A stretch of DNA of 13,443 bases from RUG754 sp045545455. Its GTDB lineage: Bacteria > Bacillota > Clostridia > Peptostreptococcales > Anaerovoracaceae. Position 1 is the stretch's first letter. Every line of letters starts with the position of its first letter. The translations under genes and the position numbers were made by a program. Below are positions 1-8,071 of the stretch, one piece after another. Location: the NCBI GenBank assembly GCA_045545455.1, contig JAZQAY010000002.1:1-13443 (forward strand), given 5' to 3'. Under the pieces are notes generated by a model that was not told where the DNA came from, did not search any database, and was given only the letters and a program-made list of their open reading frames with translations.

Positions 1-13
1 AATACCCCTTTTG

Positions 14-53
14 AACAAAATAGTCTGCTCCCCTGCAGACTATTTTGTTTTAA
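14..53 (+). terminator. Strong hairpin, probable terminator of an upstream gene
   Basis: A perfect 15-bp inverted repeat (14-28 with 35-49) closes a 6-base loop (29-34) and runs into TTTT (48-51) on the + strand, the form of a Rho-independent terminator. It most likely ends a + strand gene lying left of the window. It finishes only about 17 bases before the ATG of the next gene, so it could also act as an attenuator or 5' stabiliser for that gene. Confidence 0.75.
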
Positions 54-66
54 AACTTATACTCAT

Positions 67-1086
67 ATGGATATTATCAAAAAACAGGTATCAGTTGAAT
101 ATTTTTCCAGTCCGATACTCGATGAATACTTCAGAGGAAGATCATTCTGCACTTTCGATATTGAGACTCTCGGGCTGGACCCGGTGAGATCTCCTGTTAT
201 CCTTGCCGGAATGCTCAAAGTCGGTCCTGACGGAAAAGGAGAAGCGACACAGTTCTTTCTGGAGGAACCCGAGGAGGAGCATCTTCTGCTGGACAGACTG
301 ATCGGTGAACTCAATGCCTTTGACTGCATAGTCACTTTCAATGGCCACAGGTTTGACGTCCCTTACGTTGAAAGACGTTATAAAATGATAAACCACAGCC
401 TTCCGGATATAAGGCCTTTCGATCTCGATCTGCTGCCTGTGATCAAGGGACACAGCGGACTGAAAGATATACTGCCCTCACTCAGGCAGAAATGCATTGA
501 AGACTACATGGGTCTCTCATCAGACAGAAGAGATCTGATATCCGGCGCTGAATCCGTGGAGCTGTACTACAAGTACCTCACAGAAGAAGATCCGGTCTCA
601 AAAAAAGAAATAAAAGATAAGATCCTCCTTCACAACTTTGACGATATCGTGCAGCTGTACAGACTGCTTCCCATAATCCGTCAGTGCGATCTTCACAAGG
701 CGTCCAGCAAACTGGGATTCCCGGTTTTCGGAAAACGTGAAGGCTCCGGCATGCTCATAAGGGCTAAGAATCTTAAACTTACCAGGTCTTCCCTTAAGAT
801 CACAGGCACTTACTCAGGCGAGCCCTTCGTCTACAGGAGTTTTTCAGATATGGATAAGCCCTGGGAAGCAGAATTCGACCGCAGCAGGACTTTCACGGTC
901 ACCTGTCCCGTTTCCTTCAGATCGGATGCGATCTTCATCAACCTTCTCGATTTCTTCAGCGAAACCGAAGATTTCAGGGCTTACAGGGGATTTGTAAACG
1001 ATTACCTCATCCTGAAAAACGGAAAGGAATACTACTACAGGGATATCAATCATTTCGCATTCCGCCTATTGGAAAAATTTCTGTAA
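67..1086 (+). CDS. RNase H-fold 3'-5' exonuclease-like protein (YprB / RNase_H_2 family)
   Basis: The protein (339 aa) resembles the YprB-type group of the DEDD exonuclease/RNase H-like fold, predicted to act on nucleic acids in the cytoplasm with two metal ions. The sequence shows the first acidic motif as FDIETLG (D31, E33), the second as FNGHRFDVPY (around D97) and the third as HNFDDIVQLY (H189, D192, D193). Residues from about 210 form a beta-rich C-terminal extension I cannot name; it carries none of the TPR repeats found in Bacillus YprB. The ATG at 67 places D31 at the expected depth, but no Shine-Dalgarno site precedes it and the frame stays open to the window edge, so the start is uncertain. 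The hairpin just upstream argues for a separate transcription unit. Fold is fairly certain; substrate and role are unknown. Confidence 0.8.
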   Translation: MDIIKKQVSVEYFSSPILDEYFRGRSFCTFDIETLGLDPVRSPVILAGMLKVGPDGKGEATQFFLEEPEEEHLLLDRLIGELNAFDCIVTFNGHRFDVPYVERRYKMINHSLPDIRPFDLDLLPVIKGHSGLKDILPSLRQKCIEDYMGLSSDRRDLISGAESVELYYKYLTEEDPVSKKEIKDKILLHNFDDIVQLYRLLPIIRQCDLHKASSKLGFPVFGKREGSGMLIRAKNLKLTRSSLKITGTYSGEPFVYRSFSDMDKPWEAEFDRSRTFTVTCPVSFRSDAIFINLLDFFSETEDFRAYRGFVNDYLILKNGKEYYYRDINHFAFRLLEKFL

Positions 1087-1137
1087 ACAGGCTCCACCCG
1101 GTAAAATAACAAAATGGACTTTTTTAAAAAATAACCC

Positions 1138-1166
1138 TTGAAATCTGTATTCTTTTGTTATATAAT
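1138..1166 (+). promoter_or_regulatory. Sigma-A type promoter of tRNA-Glu
   Basis: TTGAAA (1138-1143) and a perfect TATAAT (1161-1166) are separated by 17 bases. Transcription would start near 1173, about 7 bases before the mature tRNA 5' end. This is a very strong, near-consensus promoter, as expected for a stable RNA gene. Confidence 0.9.
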
Positions 1167-1179
1167 TACCGAGTGACAT

Positions 1180-1254
1180 GGCTCTATGGTCAAGCGGTCA
1201 AGACTCCGCCCTCTCACGGCGGCAACCCGGGTTCGAATCCCGGTAGAGTCACCA
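1180..1254 (+). tRNA. tRNA-Glu (anticodon CUC), CCA encoded
   Basis: This is a complete cloverleaf. The acceptor stem GGCTCTA pairs with TAGAGTC (1244-1250, one G-T wobble). The anticodon stem CCGCC (1206-1210) pairs with GGCGG (1218-1222) around the loop CTCTCAC, giving anticodon CTC at 1213-1215, which reads GAG. The T arm has CCCGG/CCGGG around TTCGAAT. The discriminator is A1251 and CCA is encoded (1252-1254), as in Bacillus/Clostridium tRNA-Glu. It has its own promoter and terminator, so it is a single-gene unit. The CUC anticodon makes it the second Glu isoacceptor, beside the usual UUC one that would lie elsewhere. Confidence 0.96.
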
Positions 1255-1258
1255 CCTG

Positions 1259-1288
1259 CCCTCGCTTCTGAAGCGAGGGTTTTGTTTT
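1259..1288 (+). terminator. Rho-independent terminator of tRNA-Glu
   Basis: CCCTCGCTT (1259-1267) pairs perfectly with AAGCGAGGG (1271-1279) around a 3-base loop and is followed by TTTTGTTTT. It starts 4 bases after the CCA end of the tRNA. Confidence 0.92.
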
Positions 1289-1299
1289 GCCGTTAAACC

Positions 1300-1325
1300 A
1301 AAAGAGGACCGCAAGGTCCTCTTTT
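1300..1325 (-). terminator. Bidirectional hairpin terminator at the end of the galactoside operon
   Basis: An 11-bp perfect stem (1300-1310 with 1315-1325) closes a GCAA tetraloop. Because the stem ends in A and T runs, it gives a U tract on both strands. It ends the - strand GH36 gene, whose TAA stop (1326-1324) overlaps the hairpin, and would back up the tRNA terminator on the + strand. Confidence 0.85.
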
Positions 1326-2892
1326 ATTCTTTTACTTTATCTTCAGGTATCAGGTACTCGTGCTCCCTTCCATCCAGAGTATAGCTGAATCCTATTCTTT
1401 CATGCTGTATCAGCTTCACATTCTTTGCTTCTGTAAGATGCCTGTAATACCTGAATCTTCTCTTTTGTTCTTCCGTATATTTTCCCGGATCGTCGGAAGT
1501 GAGGAAAACGCTTCCCAAAAGAGCATTTACTGTCGCGACTATATCCTTCTCCTCTTCAGTGAGTTCTATGTTCTCATATCTTAAGAAGAATACGTCGGGA
1601 TCGTTGCCGAAGGCCCTTCCGTCAAGCTGTCTTCTGTATATCGTATCCATTATGGAGTTCACCGTGGACACCCTTTCACGGTGTATCTGCCTTAAAAACG
1701 GCCTGTCTCTCCATGAAAGACCTACGTCACAGCCTATTCTTGAGTAGTCGGCAAGTCCGAAAGCCGGCATCAGAGGAACTCCACAAGCAAGTATGCGTTT
1801 ATCGCCTGCCCACTGCCTGATAAGTTCCATTATACGTATCATCCTCCCTGCCCTGGTCTCCCTGTCATTTCCGAAGGTAGCTCCGGCATAAAGGAAATCG
1901 AGTTTAAGGAGATCAAAACCCCATTCGAATACAGCTTTCTTTACAGAGTTCTCTATATATTCCAGGCATTCGGGTATGTCTATGTCAAGGCCGTAGAACC
2001 CTCCCCAGTTGCATCCGCAGGAGAAAGGTTCCCCCTTGCGGTCTTTTATGACCCATTCGGGATGATCTTTCAGTACCCGGCTTCCCTTAGCTGCGACGAA
2101 TGGAGACATCCAAAGCCCTGCTTTAAAACCGGCTTTATGGATCTCATCAGCCATGGCTTTCATTCCAAGGGGAAACTTCTCAGGATCAGGCTCCCAGTCT
2201 CCCACTCGGGCCTCCCAGCCGTCGTCCACCTGAAACAGATCGCCGGGCTCCAGTATCTCAGTACAGCCCTTGAGATCCTGAACTATGGTCCCGTGATCTA
2301 TATCCTGAAATCTGTTATACCAGCTTGAATATCCTGCTATCTTAGGAGCCGGTACGGGCTTTATCCCTAATGCTTCGAACCATTCGTCGAAGACCTCGTC
2401 TTCCGATCCTTCCATGTAGAAGAGATCCAGCAGATGGAAACTGCCGTGCGGAATAAATCCTTCTGCATCTCTGATTATTTTAAGCCTACTTTTTTTGACG
2501 TTATACCCGAAGATCGTGTATCCCGGTCTTTCATCCAAAGATCCGAAGAACTTGTAATTCTCCCCGTCTCTGAAATAACAGTATGAAAAGCCGTGGAATA
2601 CACCCTGTTTATATGGATATGAAGCTATATGATAATCTCCGTATCCATCCAGACTGTATCTCCTTATAACACCTTCAGGCATGCCGTTAAGGCCGCGCAT
2701 CTTATCGTAGCGGGAATACTCCCTGCTTAGGGTCCAGGTCTGATAGCCGTTGAAGAACATGGCTTCGGATGGATCCAGATCGATGAACGCCAGGGCTTTT
2801 TCCACCTTTTCATCCGTATCGATAACTATGTGATTGATGCGTTCGAGTTCTTTTTCACCTGTCAGATCATTGAATTTCCATTTAAGCTTCAT
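1324..2892 (-). CDS. Alpha-galactosidase, glycoside hydrolase family 36
   Basis: This is a cytoplasmic retaining glycosidase that removes alpha-linked galactose from small galactosides. The 522-aa protein has an N-terminal beta domain (about 1-180), a TIM barrel (about 185-470) and a short C-terminal beta domain. Visible motifs are FQVDDGWE (D223, D224, substrate binding), LLKLDFLY (D332, expected nucleophile) and RIGCDVGLSW (D389, expected acid/base). Length and catalytic positions match compact GH36 enzymes such as Thermotoga maritima GalA (nucleophile near 327, acid near 387) rather than the roughly 730-aa forms. There is no signal peptide. It is the last gene of the operon; its ATG overlaps the end of the symporter gene by 11 bases, with AGGGG 8 bases upstream, so translation is probably coupled. 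Alpha-galactosidase is the best call; a related alpha-glycoside specificity cannot be excluded. Confidence 0.88.
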   Translation of the reverse strand: MKLKWKFNDLTGEKELERINHIVIDTDEKVEKALAFIDLDPSEAMFFNGYQTWTLSREYSRYDKMRGLNGMPEGVIRRYSLDGYGDYHIASYPYKQGVFHGFSYCYFRDGENYKFFGSLDERPGYTIFGYNVKKSRLKIIRDAEGFIPHGSFHLLDLFYMEGSEDEVFDEWFEALGIKPVPAPKIAGYSSWYNRFQDIDHGTIVQDLKGCTEILEPGDLFQVDDGWEARVGDWEPDPEKFPLGMKAMADEIHKAGFKAGLWMSPFVAAKGSRVLKDHPEWVIKDRKGEPFSCGCNWGGFYGLDIDIPECLEYIENSVKKAVFEWGFDLLKLDFLYAGATFGNDRETRAGRMIRIMELIRQWAGDKRILACGVPLMPAFGLADYSRIGCDVGLSWRDRPFLRQIHRERVSTVNSIMDTIYRRQLDGRAFGNDPDVFFLRYENIELTEEEKDIVATVNALLGSVFLTSDDPGKYTEEQKRRFRYYRHLTEAKNVKLIQHERIGFSYTLDGREHEYLIPEDKVKE

Positions 2893-4270
2893 TCTGAGGT
2901 CCCCTTAATTTGTCGTGGATCTCCTGCTGATATGCGTCTGTAAGCTTGAATTTATTCTTGAACAGGAAAATTGCAACTATCAGTCCCAGCATGGGAAGTA
3001 TGGTCATTAGAAGTCTCAGTCCCATAAGTGTCGATGCGCTCTGTACAGCGGCAGCCGTCTCATCGTCGGTGTTTCCCACAAGTCCGATCAGGTCAAGTCC
3101 GATACCTGTGAGAAATACTGCAACGCCCGATGCAGCCTTTACTACGAAGGTCTGCATTGAGAAAATGACTGATTCCTCTCTTCTTCCCGTCTTCATCTCC
3201 CCGTAATCAACGGATCCCGAAAGGAACACGGTGGTAAGAACGCTTAAGACACCGTTTGCTGCGAATACCAGTACACCGGGAACGCAGATGATGGCAAGGT
3301 TATGAGTGAATCCGAAGATCAGTATGAGAAGGAGGCATCCATAGCCTGTAAGAGCCATGGCAATGGCTACCTTGAATACCTTCTCATTGGGGATGCCCCT
3401 TCCTCTTAAGATGGGATAAAGAACCATCATGCCGAGGATCTGGAAGGCACCGCCCACAGTCGAGAACAGCGTATATGAATTTCTCCATCCCTCTCCTCCG
3501 AAGTCATACTTGAAGAAATAGATGATGAAGTTGGATGTGAGGTAAAGTGCCATATTGATGAGAACAATAGTGGCAACCACCGTCATGGCCTGGTCGTTTC
3601 CGAAGAGAGCCCTGAACATTTCCTTTACGGAGACAGTCTTCATTTCTCCCTGGTTCTGCTCCTTCATGAAGATGCAGCAGATGATCTCGGCAACTATGAA
3701 GATAACAGCGACGATAAGAGCTACTGTCCTGAAGCCTTTGATGTCGTTTCCGCCTCCGAACATGCCAACCAAGAACATGGTCCCCATGGCTATGAGAGCA
3801 GATCCTACGCCTGCACAGGTACGGCCTACCACTGACAGGTTCTCCCTGTCCTTAGGTGTATCGGTAACCGCAGGGATCATGCTCCAGTAAGGGATATCCA
3901 TCATAGTATAGGTCACGCCCCAGAGTATGTAGATAACCGCAAAATATACCATGAGCGTGGATTCTTTGGTGAATTCAGGTGCTGCAAAAAGTGCATACAG
4001 AACTACTGCGTTAAGCACCGTTCCGGAGAACAGCCAGGGTCTGAATCTTCCCCATCTTGACTTGGTCTTTGCTACCAGAACTCCCATGAAAGGATCGTTC
4101 AGGGCGTCAAACACTCTTGCAAGCATCAGGATAAGTCCTACGAAAGTAGCGCTTAAGTGGAGCAGATCCTGATAGTAATAAAGGATATAGGATGATGACA
4201 GGGCGTAAACCATGTCCTTACCTACGGCACCTATGCCGTAAGCGGTTTTTTGTCCGGTAGAGAGTTTCAT
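2882..4270 (-). CDS. GPH-family sugar:cation symporter (MelB-like)
   Basis: This inner-membrane transporter of the glycoside-pentoside-hexuronide:cation symporter family (MFS fold) is predicted to import a glycoside with H+ or Na+. The 462-aa protein has about 12 hydrophobic segments. Its N-terminus carries family hallmarks at the same numbering as E. coli MelB: GAVGKD with D19, then FDALNDPFMG with D55 and D59, the MelB cation-site aspartates, and RWGRFRPW (72-79) in the loop between helices 2 and 3. This makes Na+ or H+ coupling of a galactoside plausible. The start has AGGAG 7 bases upstream. It lies 26 bases after the GH2 stop and overlaps the GH36 start, so importer and glycosidases are co-expressed. 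The substrate is inferred from context only; the name melB is withheld because many GPH members carry other sugars. Confidence 0.9.
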   Translation of the reverse strand: MKLSTGQKTAYGIGAVGKDMVYALSSSYILYYYQDLLHLSATFVGLILMLARVFDALNDPFMGVLVAKTKSRWGRFRPWLFSGTVLNAVVLYALFAAPEFTKESTLMVYFAVIYILWGVTYTMMDIPYWSMIPAVTDTPKDRENLSVVGRTCAGVGSALIAMGTMFLVGMFGGGNDIKGFRTVALIVAVIFIVAEIICCIFMKEQNQGEMKTVSVKEMFRALFGNDQAMTVVATIVLINMALYLTSNFIIYFFKYDFGGEGWRNSYTLFSTVGGAFQILGMMVLYPILRGRGIPNEKVFKVAIAMALTGYGCLLLILIFGFTHNLAIICVPGVLVFAANGVLSVLTTVFLSGSVDYGEMKTGRREESVIFSMQTFVVKAASGVAVFLTGIGLDLIGLVGNTDDETAAAVQSASTLMGLRLLMTILPMLGLIVAIFLFKNKFKLTDAYQQEIHDKLRGPQNEA

Positions 4271-4296
4271 AACAATTCTCCTGTTAATAAATAAAA

Positions 4297-6477
4297 TTAT
4301 GCATATATTTTGAAAGTCAGGTCGACGCTTTCAAGTCCTGTACAGCTGATCCTAAGCTCAGCCTTGCCTGCCTTGCCTGTGGTACGGATATATGTACCGC
4401 ACATACCGCCCTCGGCTGTTATCAGATCAGGACCTATGAGTTCGGCATCTCCTGAAAGTTCAAGTCTTATGGGGAACTGGGCATATGGATATACGTTTCC
4501 GTATGCATCCGTTATCCTGATCCTTACGGCAGCCATATCCCAGGTATCATCCTCTCTAAGTTCAAGAGACGACGGTACAGCTTCCATCCTGAGATCTGCC
4601 CTTCCTCCCAAGGTCCTCGATACTTCTGTAACGCCATCCTTCACAGCATCAAATCTCCATACGGCAGACTTGCCTCCCCAGCTGTGCTTCACGGGATCCT
4701 CTATCATCACGGGGCTGTGCCACAGTTTGTCATAGGGCCTGTTATCATACGCTCCCACGTATTCGAAGTTTTCAGGCTCATCCCCCTTGTTCCTGTCATG
4801 GGCATAAAGCCTTATCTCGTCGCAGTTCGTAAAGGCCCATATGTTACCGATATTGCCTGCGGGATAGTCACCTATGTCCATGCTGCTGGATATCTCAAGC
4901 ACAGGCCTCTCATCCTGCTGTGAAGAGTACAGGGCGGCAGCCGTCTTAGGATTCCTGAAGGCATCCATTACACCGTGATAGCACATCCTGTCACCGGAAC
5001 CGAAATCCCTGTGGGTCGGATAGTCGAACATGCACCAGCCGAAGCACCCGGCATGCTCTCCGTCTATAAGTGAATCGTTTAGCACCCTTGCATGCCTTAA
5101 AGCATGTTCCTGCCTTCTTTCCCAGTTGTCAAAGGATTTGGTAGGGAACATATGACCGTTGTGCTCGCTTATAAGGAAACCCTTTGCTATGTCTGTCGTG
5201 ACCTCTGCTTTCGGTCTGGCTCCCGGATTGTTTCCGGTGTGTGAAAAGTCATTGAAGGCGTATACGTCCTCCAGAAGATTACTCTTTTCCAGATACCTCA
5301 CGCCGCTGGTATCGCGGCTGGGATCCATTTCATGAGCTATCCTGTTGGTCTCCTCATACAGTTCGTCGTCGTCAAGACTTTCGTTTATCCTGACGCCCCA
5401 AAGGATGATGCTGGGATGATTCCTGTATTCCCTGATCATTTCCTTCAGGTTGACTATGACCTGTTCCTTCCATTCCTTTTCTCCCAGATGCTGCCAGCCC
5501 GGAAACTCTGTGAACACCAGAAACCCCATGCGATCGCAGGCCTCTATGAAGTCATGGCTCTGGGGATAGTGAGAAGTCCTTATGGCCGTAAGACCAAGTT
5601 CTTCCTTGGCTATCCTCACGTCCTCCATCTGCATGGAACGTGGTGCTGCATACCCGACGTAGGGCCAGCTCTGATGACGGTTCAGGCCTCTCAGGAAGAC
5701 TTTTTCACCGTTGAGATAGAAGCCGTCCTTTCTGAATTCCGCAGTTCTGAAGCCGAAACTTACTTCTCTCAGGTCTCCTCCCGGGATCTCCGCTCTCAGC
5801 GTATAGAGAACGGGGCCATCAAGGTTCCATGGTCTGACTCCCGGACAGGCTATCACGATATCCTCCCCTGCCTTTCCGGACTTCTCTGATACCTTGTTCC
5901 CTTCTTCATCAAAAATGCTTAAAAGGACGTCCCTTCCGGTCCCTGTTTTAAGATCCAGGCTGACCTTGACCACAGCAGTCTCAGTATCCGGCGTATAGAC
6001 AAACACGTCATCTATGATATCCTGCTCTCTGATATCCAGATAAGCAGGTCTGTAAAGTCCTCCGTAAGTCAGATAGTCTATTACATAGCCGAAGGGAGGT
6101 ATCGACGGATTCTCTGTGCTGTCCAGTCTGACCGTTACTATATTCTCCTCATCAAATCTGGCGACGTCCGTAAACTCAACCCTGAAGGCTGTATATCCGC
6201 ACTTGTGAGTAGTGAGTTCTTTTCCGTTCACATATACAGTTGCGATATGTCCCGCAGCATCGAACTGAAGGAACAACCTCTTGCCTTCGGAGCCTTCAGG
6301 CAGACTGAAACGCTTGCGATATCCTGATATGAGCTGATAGCTCTCCTCATCTATAACGTGCAGCGGAAGTTCCTTCACGGTATGAGGCAGCCTGACAGGT
6401 TCAGCGCTTCCTTTTCCCTCTGCGAAATCTTCATTCCAGATCGGGGTAAATTCCCAGTTGTTGGAAAATCCTATCAT
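4297..6477 (-). CDS. Glycoside hydrolase family 2 (beta-galactosidase-like)
   Basis: This is a cytoplasmic retaining beta-glycosidase of family GH2. Numbered from the TTG at 6495, domains in order are a sugar-binding jelly roll (about 10-155, with the YGGLYRP signature), an immunoglobulin-like domain (160-250), a TIM barrel (255-525) and C-terminal beta domains. The acid/base is E372 in WGVRINES and the nucleophile is E444 in LISEHNGHMF; both glutamates are present. The context following each differs from LacZ, so beta-galactosidase is a family-level guess; beta-glucuronidase or another activity is possible, though I do not see the NxK motif of glucuronidases. No signal peptide. The frame can be extended 6 codons to a TTG at 6495 overlapping the SDR stop, but the ATG at 6477 has GGAG 7 bases upstream and is preferred (726 aa). 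Confidence 0.88.
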   Translation of the reverse strand: MIGFSNNWEFTPIWNEDFAEGKGSAEPVRLPHTVKELPLHVIDEESYQLISGYRKRFSLPEGSEGKRLFLQFDAAGHIATVYVNGKELTTHKCGYTAFRVEFTDVARFDEENIVTVRLDSTENPSIPPFGYVIDYLTYGGLYRPAYLDIREQDIIDDVFVYTPDTETAVVKVSLDLKTGTGRDVLLSIFDEEGNKVSEKSGKAGEDIVIACPGVRPWNLDGPVLYTLRAEIPGGDLREVSFGFRTAEFRKDGFYLNGEKVFLRGLNRHQSWPYVGYAAPRSMQMEDVRIAKEELGLTAIRTSHYPQSHDFIEACDRMGFLVFTEFPGWQHLGEKEWKEQVIVNLKEMIREYRNHPSIILWGVRINESLDDDELYEETNRIAHEMDPSRDTSGVRYLEKSNLLEDVYAFNDFSHTGNNPGARPKAEVTTDIAKGFLISEHNGHMFPTKSFDNWERRQEHALRHARVLNDSLIDGEHAGCFGWCMFDYPTHRDFGSGDRMCYHGVMDAFRNPKTAAALYSSQQDERPVLEISSSMDIGDYPAGNIGNIWAFTNCDEIRLYAHDRNKGDEPENFEYVGAYDNRPYDKLWHSPVMIEDPVKHSWGGKSAVWRFDAVKDGVTEVSRTLGGRADLRMEAVPSSLELREDDTWDMAAVRIRITDAYGNVYPYAQFPIRLELSGDAELIGPDLITAEGGMCGTYIRTTGKAGKAELRISCTGLESVDLTFKIYA

Positions 6478-6484
6478 TCCATAT

Positions 6485-6488
6485 CTCC
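6485..6488 (-). promoter_or_regulatory. Ribosome binding site deciding the GH2 start
   Basis: GGAG on the - strand lies 7 bases before the ATG at 6477. The alternative TTG at 6495 lies upstream of this site and would have to use sequence inside the SDR gene, so the ATG is chosen. Confidence 0.7.
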
Positions 6489-6491
6489 AAA

Positions 6492-7259
6492 TCAAATATA
6501 TTCTCCGGCAGTGATCCTGAATGTTGAACCGGTCATCATTCTGCTCTCATCCGAGAACATATAGATCAATGCTTCGATATAGTCGCTTACCTCGCACATA
6601 CGTCCCATGGGAAGTATGCCTGCAGCCCTCTCCCTGAGTTCCTCTTCAGATTCTCCCTGTGAAGCTCTCAATGCAAGTTCTCCCTCTGTAGGAGTCCATC
6701 CAAGGGTCAGATAATTGCACCTTATCTGGTCTTTTGCGTAGTTATGAGCTATATGTTCCATAAGGATCCTGAGAGCACCTTTGGAACAGGCATACGCTGC
6801 CCTGTCCTTCTGACCTCCCCAGGCATGGGCGGAACCGGTAAGTACGATGGAACCTCCCACCGTTTTCTTCATGTATTTGACAGCTTCCTGGCAGCCGAAG
6901 AAGGTGGCCTTGAAGTTTATGTCCATGATCTTGTCGAAGGTTTCTTCATCGCAGGTATCCAGCGGGCTCACATCTGTTACAGCGCCGTAACTGAAGTATC
7001 CGTCTACCCTTCCGTAAAACTTATATGCGATCCTGAATATCTTCCTTATATCTTCCACGTTGTTGAGGTCAACGGGTACGAAAGTCCCATCAGACCCGGC
7101 ATCGGTTATTTCTTTAACTGCCTCCATGCCGGCGTCCACGTCTCTTCCTCCGCAGACGACGATGGCGCCTTCAGAAGCTGCAGCTTTAGCAAAGGCTCTT
7201 CCTACGCCCTTGGTTCCCCCTGTTATAACGATTACTTTTTTAGCTAATCTTCCGCTCAT
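6492..7259 (-). CDS. SDR-family NAD(P)-dependent oxidoreductase
   Basis: This is a classical-size short-chain dehydrogenase (255 aa) with a Rossmann fold, predicted to oxidise or reduce an alcohol/carbonyl with NAD(P). The sequence shows the cofactor motif TGGTKGVG (13-20), D64 in the VPVDL segment, N114, the catalytic serine S143 (VLTGSAHAW) and YACSK with Y156 and K160. The usual NNAG motif after beta-4 is replaced by FSYG (89-92), an unusual departure. G38-R39-D40 after beta-2 leaves cofactor choice open, with R39 hinting at NADP. The ATG has AGGGG 8 bases upstream. It lies 12 bases after the metallo-hydrolase and 14 before the GH2 gene, so it belongs to the galactoside operon. Its substrate is unknown; a sugar or sugar derivative released by the neighbouring glycosidases is the natural guess. 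Confidence 0.85.
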   Translation of the reverse strand: MSGRLAKKVIVITGGTKGVGRAFAKAAASEGAIVVCGGRDVDAGMEAVKEITDAGSDGTFVPVDLNNVEDIRKIFRIAYKFYGRVDGYFSYGAVTDVSPLDTCDEETFDKIMDINFKATFFGCQEAVKYMKKTVGGSIVLTGSAHAWGGQKDRAAYACSKGALRILMEHIAHNYAKDQIRCNYLTLGWTPTEGELALRASQGESEEELRERAAGILPMGRMCEVSDYIEALIYMFSDESRMMTGSTFRITAGEYI

Positions 7260-7271
7260 TTTATTATCCCC

Positions 7272-8042
7272 TTAAATAGTATATTTTTCTCCGGGTGTCA
7301 TGATAAGAGTATCAAGTCCGGTCTCTTTCATCAGTTCCAGGAATCTTCCCGGATCACCGCCATGGCTTGCGAACATTCCGTAGTGGCACGGTATGGTAAG
7401 TCCCGGCTGAAGTGCTTCTGCAAGCCTGACACAATCGTCGGAATCCATGTTTCCGTACGCACCGTTTATCGGTGCGATAAGAACGTCCAGCGGGAGCTTG
7501 ATCTCGCCCGTCCTGTCGAGCCTTAAGCAGGTGTCTCCTGCCTCATATATGCGTTTGCCGTCAGCATGGACCACCACTCCCACGGCATCAGGCGCACCTG
7601 TACCGTGATCGCAATTCACGAACTGAAGGGCGAAGCCGTCTTCATCCACCACGTCACCGGGTCTTATATACGTGATGTTATCCTTAAAGTATTCCATTTC
7701 CGTCTGTCTGACCAGTTTCTCACAGTCCACAGAGCAGTATAGTCTGGTTCTTCCGTTAGCCATCATCTGAGGAACTGAATCCACGTCAAAATGATCCCAG
7801 TGTGGATGAGTGCAGACCACAGCGTCGAATTCCAGCTCATCGGCAGCTAAGACCTTCGGGGTCATCCTCTTATAACCCATGTGCCCTTCCAGACGCTCAA
7901 CGCACTCCGAGAGATACAGATCAATGGCTATAAGTCTGCCTTCTGAAGTTTTTATAATGAATCCTGCCTGTCCTGCCGCAAAAATATGAGTGCGGCCGGC
8001 TTCTGCAGATAGTATTTTTAAAGCAAGATCGTGCATTATCAT
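7272..8042 (-). CDS. MBL-fold metallo-hydrolase, UlaG-like
   Basis: This cytoplasmic metallo-beta-lactamase-fold hydrolase (256 aa) resembles the UlaG group, whose founder is L-ascorbate-6-phosphate lactonase. Metal ligands visible are the THPHWDHFD motif (H79, H81, D83, H84), H146 in the NCDHGTGAP segment, D170 in YEAGDT and H220 in the IPCHYGMF segment, a full two-metal set. The C-terminal HYGMF is typical of UlaG-like proteins. It is the first gene of the five-gene galactoside operon, directly behind a strong promoter. ATGs at 8042 and 8036 are both possible; AGGAAAGG upstream serves either. A lactonase or phosphodiester/ester hydrolase role is inferred from family; no phosphotransferase uptake system lies nearby, so ascorbate use is not supported. 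The exact substrate is unknown. Confidence 0.85.
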   Translation of the reverse strand: MIMHDLALKILSAEAGRTHIFAAGQAGFIIKTSEGRLIAIDLYLSECVERLEGHMGYKRMTPKVLAADELEFDAVVCTHPHWDHFDVDSVPQMMANGRTRLYCSVDCEKLVRQTEMEYFKDNITYIRPGDVVDEDGFALQFVNCDHGTGAPDAVGVVVHADGKRIYEAGDTCLRLDRTGEIKLPLDVLIAPINGAYGNMDSDDCVRLAEALQPGLTIPCHYGMFASHGGDPGRFLELMKETGLDTLIMTPGEKYTI

Positions 8043-8071
8043 TATCCTTTCCTAATCTTCTCAATCGATTT

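Noticed and set aside
58..63. TATACT as a -10 element for the YprB-like gene
   Set aside because: A start about 7 bases downstream would fall inside the coding sequence, and no -35 lies at the right distance.
1087..1137. Possible terminator of the YprB-like gene (TTTTTT/AAAAAA)
   Set aside because: There is only an AT palindrome with no GC stem, so it is not supported as a terminator.
5332..5889. 185-codon open frame on the + strand
   Set aside because: It lies wholly antisense to the well-supported GH2 catalytic domain and shows no recognisable domain.
6478..6495. TTG start at 6495 for the GH2 gene
   Set aside because: It overlaps the SDR stop and lies upstream of the GGAG site that suits the ATG at 6477.
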